From positions 8,600,001 through 8,664,000 of the forward strand of contig NZ_CP069396.1 of the NCBI RefSeq assembly GCF_016887565.1: a stretch of DNA of 64,000 nucleotides. Reading direction: 5' to 3'. Origin of the DNA: Archangium violaceum. Lineage in GTDB: Bacteria; Myxococcota; Myxococcia; Myxococcales; Myxococcaceae. Shown here in pieces: positions 53,100 to 61,039 of this stretch; the first letter of the stretch is position 1; the number at the start of each line of letters is the position of its first letter. The translations under genes and the position numbers were made by a program. Below the pieces are notes generated by a model. The model saw nothing but the letters and a program-made list of their open reading frames with translations. It searched no databases and was not told the DNA's origin.

Positions 53100-54913
53100 C
53101 GGCCGTTTCCGGCGCCCGTGCCACTCCAGGGCTTCTCCCGTGGCTGCTCCGTCGTGCCCGGCAGCTCGACCCGGCCCGTCTTGACCAGCGCGTACCCGGC
53201 CCCCACGAACAGCGAGCCGGCGGCGATGGACAGCAGATACAGCAGCACGTGATTGACCGCGTTGGGGATCAGCAGCACGAACAGCCCGCCGTGTGGGGCC
53301 ATCAGGTGCACGCCGAAGTACATCGACATCGCGCCCGTCAGCGCTCCGCCCATCATGGAGATGGGAATCACCCGCAGGGGATCCTTGGCCATGAAGGGGA
53401 TGGCCCCTTCGGAGATGAAGCACAGGCCCAGCACCAGTGAGGCCTTGCCCGCCTCGCGCTCCGGCTCCGAGAACTTGGCCCTGGCCATGAGGCTCGCGAT
53501 GCCCATGCCGATGGGCGGCACCATGCCCGCCGCCATGATCGCCGCCATGGGACCTTGCGCTCCCGCGCCCGCCGACAGCAGACCGACACCGAAGGTGTAC
53601 GCCGCCTTGTTGATCGGCCCTCCGAGGTCGAAGCACATCATCGCGCCGAGCAGCATGCCCAGGAGGATGGCGTTGCCGGAGTTCATGTTCGTCAGGAACG
53701 TCGTGACGGCCGACATGATGGCGGCCACCGGCGTGCCGATGACGTAGATCATCACCAGTCCGGTGACCAGGCTCGCCGCCAGCGGGATGATGAGGATGGG
53801 TTTCAACGCCTCCACGCTGACCGGGAGCTTGACGTGGCGGCTCAGCGCCTGGGCCGTGTAGCCCGCGATGAAGCCCGCGGCGATGCCGCCGAGGAACCCC
53901 GCTCCCAGCTCGCTCGCCAGGTAGCCGCCAATCATGCCGGGGGCGATCCCGGGCCGGTCGGCGATGGAATACGCGATGTAGCCGGCGAGCAGCGGCACCA
54001 TCAGCTTGAAGGCCGCCCCGCCGCCGATCTGCATCAGCGCCGCCGCCAGCGAGCCCTTCTCCTTGGCCGCGTCGATGCCGAACACGAACGACAGCGCGAT
54101 CAACAGGCCGCCCGCGACGACCATCGGGAGCATGAAGGACACGCCCGTCAGCAGGTGCCGGTAGGGGCCGCGCTGGCCCCCCGACTCGCCCCCGCCACTC
54201 CGGGCCGCCTGCCCTCCCTCCTTGCCGCCCAGGACCCGCGCCTTCTCCAAGGCGTCGTGGATCGTCTGGCCCGCGTGCTTCAGCGCGGCGCCGGTGGAGG
54301 TCCGAAAAACACGCTTGCCGGCGAACCGCGAGGGGTCGACCTCGATGTCGCAGGCGAGAATCACCACCTCCGCCTCGCGGATCTCCTCCTCGGTCAGTGC
54401 GTCCTGCGCGCCCACCGAGCCCTGCGTCTCCACGCGGATCGGATACCCGAGCCCTCGCCCGGCCTGGCTCAGCGCCTCGGCCGCCATGAACGTGTGGGCG
54501 ACTCCCGTCGGACAGGCGGTGACGGCCACGAGCTTCTGCTTGCCCGGGACGGACGGACGAGACGAGGGCTCGGCCTTCGTGTCGCCAACGGCGGCGGCCG
54601 CGCTCAACGTCCTGGCTTCCTTCTGGGCGCGCGTCAGGAACGCGTCCAGATCCGGCAGGGCTTCCGAGATGGGCGCCTGGTGGACGCGCTTGCCGACGAA
54701 CCTCGCGAGATCCACCGGTGCGCTCGCCGCGACGACGATGAGCTCGGCGGCGGCGAGCGTGGCACTGTCGACCGGGACGACCGGCTCGAGCTGGCTGTGC
54801 ATCTCCACGGCCGCTTTCCATCCGCGCCGGGTCGCCGCGCGCTCGAGACCCCGGGCGGCCAGGAAGGTCGTGGCCACGCCACTGGGGCAGGCCGTGACGA
54901 GGATCACGTTCAT
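53078..54913 (-). CDS. fruA: PTS fructose transporter subunit IIB'BC (611 aa)
   Basis: Imports fructose and phosphorylates it to fructose 1-phosphate at the inner membrane. Two EIIB-like domains precede EIIC: residues 1-100 with C9 in T-A-C-P-S-G-V-A-T-T, and 125-225 with C134 in T-A-C-P-T-G-V-A-H-T, the likely phosphorylated Cys. EIIC (about 250-590) has many hydrophobic segments and the G-G-P-I-N-K-A-A-Y and P-H-G-G-L-F motifs. The IIB'-IIB-IIC order equals E. coli FruA. Unlike the E. coli IIB' domain, the first domain here keeps a Cys. Its ATG overlaps the fruK stop (TGATG). Last gene of fruBKA. Confidence 0.92.
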   Translation of the reverse strand: MNVILVTACPSGVATTFLAARGLERAATRRGWKAAVEMHSQLEPVVPVDSATLAAAELIVVAASAPVDLARFVGKRVHQAPISEALPDLDAFLTRAQKEARTLSAAAAVGDTKAEPSSRPSVPGKQKLVAVTACPTGVAHTFMAAEALSQAGRGLGYPIRVETQGSVGAQDALTEEEIREAEVVILACDIEVDPSRFAGKRVFRTSTGAALKHAGQTIHDALEKARVLGGKEGGQAARSGGGESGGQRGPYRHLLTGVSFMLPMVVAGGLLIALSFVFGIDAAKEKGSLAAALMQIGGGAAFKLMVPLLAGYIAYSIADRPGIAPGMIGGYLASELGAGFLGGIAAGFIAGYTAQALSRHVKLPVSVEALKPILIIPLAASLVTGLVMIYVIGTPVAAIMSAVTTFLTNMNSGNAILLGMLLGAMMCFDLGGPINKAAYTFGVGLLSAGAGAQGPMAAIMAAGMVPPIGMGIASLMARAKFSEPEREAGKASLVLGLCFISEGAIPFMAKDPLRVIPISMMGGALTGAMSMYFGVHLMAPHGGLFVLLIPNAVNHVLLYLLSIAAGSLFVGAGYALVKTGRVELPGTTEQPREKPWSGTGAGNGRATVGQG

Positions 54914-55875
54914 CAGCGCTTCTCCCCTGTATGAGGGTCCACGGGCAGGGACCGGATGGAGGTCTGTTGTTGGAGCAGTTCGAAGTCCACGGCGGAGGGA
55001 TCGCCCACGCCGACATGGCGCACGGATTCGGCGGCGAGCGCCGTCGCGAAACGCAGGCTTCGCTCGCGCGGCCAGCCGGACAGCACCCCGTGCAGCGTGC
55101 CGGCCAGCAGCGTATCTCCGGCGCCCACGGTGCTGGCGACCTGGACCCGTGGCGGTACGGCCATCAGTGCGTTGCCGCGCCAGGCCCAGAGCACGCCCTC
55201 GGCGCCGACGGAGACGAGCACCTCGTCCACGCCCTCGGCGTTGAGCCGCCGCGCCGCCTGGAGACGCGCCTCGGGAGTGTCGAGCGGGCGGCCCGCCCAT
55301 TCGGCCAGCTCGGTCTCATTGGGCTTGGCCGCCGTGGGCCGCGCGGCCAGGCCGGACACCAGGGCCGCCCCGCTGGTGTCGAGCCACACCGGAACCTGGC
55401 GTTCGCGAGCCATGCGGACGAGGTCGGCGAGCTTCGCGGGGGGAACGTTCGGCGGCAGGCTGCCGGAGATGACTACCGCGTCGAGTCCTGGCAGCAGCGA
55501 GCCCAGGCGTTCGGTCAGCGCGTCCAGCGCGTGCGCCGGAATCAAAGGGCCCGGCCCGTTCAGGTCGGTGACGCGCCCGTCGGGCTCGGAGAGCTTCGCG
55601 TTGATGCGCGTCTCGCCCGGCACCCGGATGAACGCGTCGCGCAGACCGCACGCCGCGAAGGTCCGCACGAAGGCCGTCTCGTTGTCGGCGCCGAGCAGGC
55701 CCGACACGGTGACGTCATGCCCCAGCCCCGCGAGGACGCGCGCCACGTTGATGCCCTTGCCGGCGGCATCGAGCCGGGTGCTCTCGGTCCGGTTGACCTC
55801 ACCGAGCCGGATCGTCCCCAGGCGGATCGCGAGATCCAGGGCGGGGTTCAGCGTCAGCGTCAGGATGCGAGCCAT
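54913..55875 (-). CDS. fruK: 1-phosphofructokinase (320 aa)
   Basis: Phosphorylates fructose 1-phosphate to fructose 1,6-bisphosphate, linking the PTS to glycolysis. PfkB-family signatures are present: T-L-N-P-A-L-D near the start, A-G-K-G-I-N-V-A-R for substrate binding, S-G-S-L-P-P-N-V, and the catalytic T-V-G-A-G-D-T-L-L-A-G near the C-terminus with the Asp base. Length is normal. It overlaps fruB upstream and fruA downstream, each through TGATG, indicating tight translational coupling. Confidence 0.94.
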   Translation of the reverse strand: MARILTLTLNPALDLAIRLGTIRLGEVNRTESTRLDAAGKGINVARVLAGLGHDVTVSGLLGADNETAFVRTFAACGLRDAFIRVPGETRINAKLSEPDGRVTDLNGPGPLIPAHALDALTERLGSLLPGLDAVVISGSLPPNVPPAKLADLVRMARERQVPVWLDTSGAALVSGLAARPTAAKPNETELAEWAGRPLDTPEARLQAARRLNAEGVDEVLVSVGAEGVLWAWRGNALMAVPPRVQVASTVGAGDTLLAGTLHGVLSGWPRERSLRFATALAAESVRHVGVGDPSAVDFELLQQQTSIRSLPVDPHTGEKR

Positions 55876-58730
55876 CAGGCCGCCTCCAGGGCTTCGCGCA
55901 CCGCGGCGGCGGTCGGCTGCTTCAGCGCGAGCTCGGCCAGCTCTCGTGCCCGAGACAACGTCAGCTCGCGGATGCGGGCCTTCACCAGCGGCACCCGGCG
56001 GCTGCTGACGGACAGCTCGTCGACGCCCAGGCCGACCAGCACGGGGATCGCCTGCGGATCGGAGCCGAGCTCACCGCAGACGCCGACCCAACGGCCCTCG
56101 GCATGGGCGGCCTCGACCGTGAAGCGGATGAGCCGCAGCACGCCGGGATGAAGCGCATCGGACTGCGCGGACAGCTGGGGATGGCCCCGGTCGATCGCCA
56201 GCGTGTACTGGGTGAGGTCGTTGGTGCCGATGGAGAAGAAGTCGGCCTCCTTCGCGAGCGAGGGCGCGAGCAGCGCGCAGGACGGCACTTCGATCATGAC
56301 GCCGAGCTGGACGTCGGTCGCCTTCACCTCGGCCTGGACCCGGTCGAAGATCGCCTTGCCCGCGCGGAACTCGTCGATGTCCTTGACCATCGGGAACATG
56401 ATGCGCACCGGACGGGAGCCCGCGGCGGTCAGCAGCGCGCGCAACTGCGTCTCGAGCACCTCGGGCCGCGTCAGCGTCAGGCGGATGCCGCGCAGGCCGA
56501 GGAACGGGTTCTCCTCGTGTGGCATCGGCCAGTAGGCCAGCGGCTTGTCGCCGCCGACATCGAGCGTGCGCGCGACCAGCGGACGGCCCTTCAACGCGTC
56601 GAACGCCTCGCTGTACTCGGCGATCTGCGTCGCGAGATCCGGCGCCTGGGGGTGCGCCATGAACACGAACTCGGTGCGCAACAGGCCAATGCCCTCGGCC
56701 CCCCGCTCGACGGCGTCGGCGGCATGCGCGGTGTTGCCGAGGTTGGCGGCGACCTCCACGCGGTGGCCATCCTGCGTGCGCGCCTCCTCGTGGCGCCGGC
56801 CGTGGGCGGCCCGCTGGAGGCTCTCCTGCTCGACCATGCGCCGCTCGGTGCGCTCGCGGCGGGCCGGGCTGGGCGAGGCGACGACCCGTCCGTTCTCACC
56901 GTCGACGATCAGCTCGACACCCGAGGACAGAGCCAGCACGCGCTCCCCCGCCCCGACGACGGCGGCGATGCCGAGCGCCCGCGCGAGGATGGCACTGTGC
57001 GAGGTAGCGCCGCCGCGCGCGGTGACGAGACCTCGCACCTTCGCCGTCTCCAGCCGCGCGACGTCGGACGGCCCGACGTCATCGGCCACCAGGATGTAGG
57101 GATGCTCCGGCGGAGTCGGCATCTCGACACCACACAGCAGGCCGAGCACGCGGCGGCCGACGTCGCGCAGGTCCGCGGCGCGCTCGGCCAGCAGCCTGTC
57201 CGCGAGGGATTCCTGAGCGCGCGCCGCGGTGTCGATCGCGCGCCACCAGGAAGCCTCGGCCGACGCGCCCTCGCCCATGGCCTCGAGGGACGCATCGCGC
57301 AGGGCGGGGTCCGAGAGCATCTCCGCGTGGATGGACAGGATCTGCGAGACCTCGCCGCCAACCGTCCGCTGCACCAGGGCCTCGAGCTGCTGGCGGGCCC
57401 CCACCAGCGCGCGATCGAGCCGTTCACGCTCGCGTGCGGGGTCGTCCGCCCGTTCGGCATAACGGAACTCCGGCAGGCGCAGCACGTAGGCGGGGGCGAT
57501 CGCGAGACCCGGCGCGGCCGGGACGGCCGTCAGCGGCTCGTCGGCCACCGGTGCGACGACCGGCTCCTTCGCGGTGACGCGAGGGACGCTCTCCTCGCGT
57601 GTCTCGGTGAGCGGCGTCACCGGCTCCCCGAGGCCGCCGCGCACCACCTCGACCAGCGCCGAGACGGCCTGGGAAGCGCCCTCCCCCTCCGCCGAGAACA
57701 CCAGCGTCTGGCCGCGCCGTGCGCCAAGGCTGAGGACCTGGGTCAGGCTGGTCGCGGAGACCGCCTCGCCATGGCCCTCGAGCAGGCGGACACGGACCGC
57801 CACGCTCTGGGCCCGAGCCACCTGCACCAGCTCCCGGGCCGGCCGCGCATGCAGGCCGTGCGCGTTGAGCAGGCGGACGCGGGCGGTCTCGGCCCCCGCG
57901 GACTCACCGGACAATCGCGAGAGGACCTGCTCCGCCGACAGCTCGATGAGCCGCTCGCCGTCACCGCGCGCGAGCAGCCCGTCGAGCCGCTCGAGCAGCG
58001 CGCGGTGCGCATCGCCGTGCGCCGCCAGACAGAAGACGCCAGCCACGTCCCCCGCGCCGTCGCGGAGGCGCCGTTCGGGCGTCGCCAGCGCCAGGGCCGG
58101 GGAGTTGACGCCGGAGGCCGCGAACACGAGCCACAGGCCCTGGCCCAGTGGCACCGGCTGCTGCCCGGCGATCGCCGCGACGAAGCTCGCCTCCACGCAG
58201 CCGATGTGGCGCAGGCGCGCCGCGGCGGCCAGGGCCAGCTCCAGACGGTCTCGTAGCGGCAGGCCCAGACAGAGCGTCTCCGCGTCGAGTCTCGCCTTCT
58301 CCGGCACACGCGACAGCGTCGCGATCACATCATCGGGGTTCTTCGCGCTGGCCAGCGTCCGCGCCACGCCCTCGCGATCCAGCACGTGCGTGAGCTGGCG
58401 CAGGATGTCCAGGTGTTCGTCGGACTGCGCGGCGATCGTCACCAGCAGGCTCACCCGGGAGCCGTCGTGCCACGCGACACCTTCGGGGAACTGCAGCACG
58501 CGCACGCCGGTGGAGCGCACGTAGCGCCGGCTCTCCGGCGTGCCATGCGGGATGGCGATGCCGTTTCCCAGATAGGTGGAGGACTGCGCCTCGCGGGCGA
58601 GCAGCCCCTCTCCATATTCAGGCGACACGCGTCCGGCCTCGACCAGCGCCTCGGCGGCCTGTGCCAGGGCCGCCTTCCAGTCCGCGGCGCGGCAGCCGAG
58701 CCGGACATCGTCCCGAGTCAGCGTAAGCAT
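55875..58730 (-). CDS. fruB: PTS fructose multiphosphoryl transfer protein EIIA-HPr-EI (951 aa)
   Basis: A fused phosphocarrier passing phosphate from PEP to FruA. The EIIA domain (1-145) has H62 in I-A-I-P-H-G-T. A linker domain (150-280) resembles the middle domain of FruB. The HPr domain (284-370) has H294 in A-H-G-L-H-A-R-P-A. The enzyme I domain (~400-951) has the phosphorylated H578 in G-G-A-T-S-H-S-A-I-L-A-R and PEP-binding T-E-F-V-F-M and I-G-T-N-D-L-T-Q-Y. Enterobacterial FruB lacks enzyme I; fused forms occur in Xanthomonas and Rhodobacter. The cell could therefore use this operon without separate EI and HPr genes. The start at 58730 gives the normal EIIA N-terminus. Confidence 0.94.
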   Translation of the reverse strand: MLTLTRDDVRLGCRAADWKAALAQAAEALVEAGRVSPEYGEGLLAREAQSSTYLGNGIAIPHGTPESRRYVRSTGVRVLQFPEGVAWHDGSRVSLLVTIAAQSDEHLDILRQLTHVLDREGVARTLASAKNPDDVIATLSRVPEKARLDAETLCLGLPLRDRLELALAAAARLRHIGCVEASFVAAIAGQQPVPLGQGLWLVFAASGVNSPALALATPERRLRDGAGDVAGVFCLAAHGDAHRALLERLDGLLARGDGERLIELSAEQVLSRLSGESAGAETARVRLLNAHGLHARPARELVQVARAQSVAVRVRLLEGHGEAVSATSLTQVLSLGARRGQTLVFSAEGEGASQAVSALVEVVRGGLGEPVTPLTETREESVPRVTAKEPVVAPVADEPLTAVPAAPGLAIAPAYVLRLPEFRYAERADDPARERERLDRALVGARQQLEALVQRTVGGEVSQILSIHAEMLSDPALRDASLEAMGEGASAEASWWRAIDTAARAQESLADRLLAERAADLRDVGRRVLGLLCGVEMPTPPEHPYILVADDVGPSDVARLETAKVRGLVTARGGATSHSAILARALGIAAVVGAGERVLALSSGVELIVDGENGRVVASPSPARRERTERRMVEQESLQRAAHGRRHEEARTQDGHRVEVAANLGNTAHAADAVERGAEGIGLLRTEFVFMAHPQAPDLATQIAEYSEAFDALKGRPLVARTLDVGGDKPLAYWPMPHEENPFLGLRGIRLTLTRPEVLETQLRALLTAAGSRPVRIMFPMVKDIDEFRAGKAIFDRVQAEVKATDVQLGVMIEVPSCALLAPSLAKEADFFSIGTNDLTQYTLAIDRGHPQLSAQSDALHPGVLRLIRFTVEAAHAEGRWVGVCGELGSDPQAIPVLVGLGVDELSVSSRRVPLVKARIRELTLSRARELAELALKQPTAAAVREALEAA

Positions 58731-58770
58731 GGGTTGCAATCTCCTGTACCGCCGCTTATAGCCGTTCTGC

Positions 58771-58782
58771 TGAATCGTGTCA
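58771..58782. promoter_or_regulatory. Candidate FruR operator
   Basis: TGAATCGTGTCA is an imperfect palindrome (8 of 12 positions symmetric) in the 141-base divergent region. It resembles the Cra/FruR consensus TGAAACGTTTCA. It lies 41 bases upstream of fruB, where repressor binding could block the operon promoter. Confidence 0.5.
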
Positions 58783-58817
58783 CCTGCATACGTTGAATGC
58801 TCGGGCCGCGCCCGAAA

Positions 58818-58834
58818 TTTCCGAAACCCGGAAA
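58818..58834. promoter_or_regulatory. Inverted repeat in the fruB-fruR intergenic region
   Basis: TTTCCG and CGGAAA form perfect 6-bp arms around AAACC. It lies 38 bases before the regulator ATG and may be an autoregulatory operator or the site of another factor. Confidence 0.45.
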
Positions 58835-58871
58835 GACGGGACGCACAACGGAGAATCAGGGGAGGTCGGAG

Positions 58872-59855
58872 ATGACCCTGGCGGACATCGCTCGCCTGGC
58901 CGGAGTGTCGAGGACGACGGCCAGCTACGTGCTGAATGGCCAGGCCGAGGAGCGCCGCATCAGCGCCACGACCGTGCAACGGGTGCTGGCCGTGGCCGAG
59001 CGCCACAACTTCCGCATCGACGCCCAGGCGGCGGCCTTGCGGCGCGGCGCCAGCCGTACGCTGGGCCTCATCGTTCCGGACCTGGAGAACACCAGCTACG
59101 CCCGGCTCGCCAAGCTGCTCGAGCACGGCGCCCGGCGCGAGGGCTACCAGCTGCTCATCGTCGGCTCCGAGGATGATGAGCGGACCGAGCGGGAGCTCGC
59201 GTTGATGCTGCGAGCGAGGCGCTGCGATGCCCTGATCGTGGCGAGCGCGCTGCCGGCCGGGGATCCGTTCTACGCGGAGTTGATGGCGGCCGGCACTCCG
59301 GTGATCGCGGTCGACCGCGCGCTGGACCCGCGGCGCTTCGTCTGCGTGATGAGCGACAACACGGTGGCCGCCGAGGCGCTGACGCGCTCGGTGCTCGACG
59401 AGCACACCCGCAGCGTCGCCTGGTTCGACGCCGTGGCCACGCTGTCCATCACCATCGAGCGGCGCGAGGGATTCCGGCGCGCCGTCGCGGGACGGCTCGA
59501 GCGCGTCCACGAGGCCACGGGGGCCCGCTATGACCGCGAGAGCGGCGCCCGGCTGATGCGCGAGCTGCTCTCCGCGCACGGCCTGCCGGACGCGCTGGTC
59601 ACCTCTTCCTATACGTTGCTGCAGGGAGTGCTCGACGTGCTGCTCGAATTGCCCTCGGGCCTGCCGCGGACGCTGCGGCTGGCGACGTTCGGGGATGAGC
59701 GCCTGCTCGATTTCCTGCCCTTGCGCGTCAACTCGATTCCCCAGCGGCACGAGCGCATCGCCGAGCTGACGCTGGCACGCGCGATGGAGGCGATCCAGGG
59801 CCGCTATGAGCCCGGCTGCGAGGTGGTCGCCCGCGAGCTCAAGCGCCGCAGCTGA
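58872..59855 (+). CDS. fruR: LacI-family regulator of the fructose operon (327 aa)
   Basis: A DNA-binding repressor, probably sensing a fructose phosphate. Residues 2-26 (T-L-A-D-I-A-R-L-A-G-V-S-R-T-T-A-S-Y-V-L-N-G) are the LacI helix-turn-helix and hinge. The periplasmic-binding-like sensor domain starts at R-T-L-G-L-I-V-P-D-L-E-N-T-S-Y-A. N-terminal sequence and the R-R-I-S segment resemble Cra/FruR more than other LacI members. The gene is divergent from fruBKA with two inverted repeats between, the standard layout for local control. The ATG at 58872 has GGAGGTCGGAG upstream. Confidence 0.9.
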   Translation: MTLADIARLAGVSRTTASYVLNGQAEERRISATTVQRVLAVAERHNFRIDAQAAALRRGASRTLGLIVPDLENTSYARLAKLLEHGARREGYQLLIVGSEDDERTERELALMLRARRCDALIVASALPAGDPFYAELMAAGTPVIAVDRALDPRRFVCVMSDNTVAAEALTRSVLDEHTRSVAWFDAVATLSITIERREGFRRAVAGRLERVHEATGARYDRESGARLMRELLSAHGLPDALVTSSYTLLQGVLDVLLELPSGLPRTLRLATFGDERLLDFLPLRVNSIPQRHERIAELTLARAMEAIQGRYEPGCEVVARELKRRS

Positions 59856-60092
59856 GCCGCGACGGGTGTGACCCATGAGAAGACAACCCCGAGCGTCTGG
59901 TGTCCGACGGCTCTTCCTCGGACTGTCTGGCATTCCACGCGGTGACCGTCCACGGACAACGGTTCCAGGGGGGAATGACGCCCCGTGTGTATTCTTGCAA
60001 AATCAATACAGTGACACTTTCTCCTGGAGCCCACCTTCCCACCCGAAACCTCGGGAGCGAAGCGTCCGGTTCAGGGCTCTGGGGGAGACATC

Positions 60093-60986
60093 ATGAAGCG
60101 CCTCGAGTTGTTCGGAGTGTTCCTGCTGCTGCTCGCGGAGGGCTGCGGCCCGGTGGAGGAGCCCGCCAGCCCACCTGGTGAACCCGGCGGAACAGTCATC
60201 CAGGCGCTCGAGGACGAGAATGGCCTGACAGGCAACGGCCTGGCTTTCAACGGTCTCGCCTTCAACGGCCTGGCTTTCAATGGCCTGGCCTTCAACGGCC
60301 TGTCGAGCAGCAGTTTCTCCGCCTGGTTCCAGCAGAACCCGGCGGAAGCCGACCTCGTCATGAAGTATCTGGTCCGTTGCGCCGTCCCGAATGGACAGAA
60401 CCGGACGTACTCGAATGGCACGTCCACCTATGTCTGGCCTGGCCTGCTGGGACTGGCACCGGACTGGGCCAACGACCAACCCGCGACCCTGGCGGAGCAA
60501 CAGGTCGTCTCCGCGTGTCTGGGCGCCCTCGTCAACAAATACGGGCGCACCGTCACCCTCTCCGTCCTGGGCACCGATGCGCGGAGTCAGCGCATCCCCT
60601 ACACGCCCTCGGAGCTGTCGTCCTATCCACTGAGGGAGGCCTGCTTCTTCGGCAATCTCTTCAATGGAGAGGGGCTCTTCGTCGGCAATGACCAGGGCAT
60701 GCTGTTGGCGACACAGAGCAGCCTGCGTGCGTGCGCGCTCTCGGGGACGAACGAGTGCCCTCCGCTCGTCCATATCGGCAGCTGCCACGCGCGCTGCACG
60801 CCCGACAGCACGGGGACGTACTTCACGCGGTGCAGCCGGAACGGAGTCAACTACCTGCCCATGACCACCCGGATCCGCCCCCAGGATATCTACACGTGCG
60901 GGGACGGCATCTGCCAGGCCACCGAGTCCTGCGGCAACTTCGACCGCGCCAACAGCTGCAAGCGGGACTGCGGAACCTGCGATTGA
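60093..60986 (+). CDS. Lipoprotein with NGLAF pentapeptide repeats (297 aa)
   Basis: A surface lipoprotein with lipobox L-A-E-G-C (C18). After a Pro/Gly linker, residues 43-72 have six N-G-L steps at five-residue spacing, four of them N-G-L-A-F, a small beta-helix-like turn stack. A ~150-residue domain (80-235) is unassigned. The C-terminus is Cys-rich: C-G-D-G-I-C-Q-A-T-E-S-C...C-K-R-D-C-G-T-C, as found in secreted myxobacterial proteins with metal-binding or disulfide knots. Function unknown. The 15-base DNA repeats within the NGLAF part may vary in number between strains. Confidence 0.78.
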   Translation: MKRLELFGVFLLLLAEGCGPVEEPASPPGEPGGTVIQALEDENGLTGNGLAFNGLAFNGLAFNGLAFNGLSSSSFSAWFQQNPAEADLVMKYLVRCAVPNGQNRTYSNGTSTYVWPGLLGLAPDWANDQPATLAEQQVVSACLGALVNKYGRTVTLSVLGTDARSQRIPYTPSELSSYPLREACFFGNLFNGEGLFVGNDQGMLLATQSSLRACALSGTNECPPLVHIGSCHARCTPDSTGTYFTRCSRNGVNYLPMTTRIRPQDIYTCGDGICQATESCGNFDRANSCKRDCGTCD

Positions 60987-61001
60987 ACCCCCTGGAACCC
61001 A

Positions 61002-61034
61002 CGAGGGCCCGCCATGTGTCACGGCGGGCCCTCG
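61002..61034. terminator. Perfect hairpin between convergent genes
   Basis: CGAGGGCCCGCC and GGCGGGCCCTCG form a perfect 12-bp stem with a 9-base loop. It stands between the NGLAF lipoprotein stop and the M13 peptidase stop and can act in both directions. Confidence 0.7.
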
Positions 61035-61039
61035 CGCTC

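Noticed and set aside
52014-55016. A 1000-codon minus-strand frame across the sigma-factor and fruA genes.
   Set aside because: It is out of frame with fruA and antisense to the sigma-factor gene; both of those have unmistakable family motifs.
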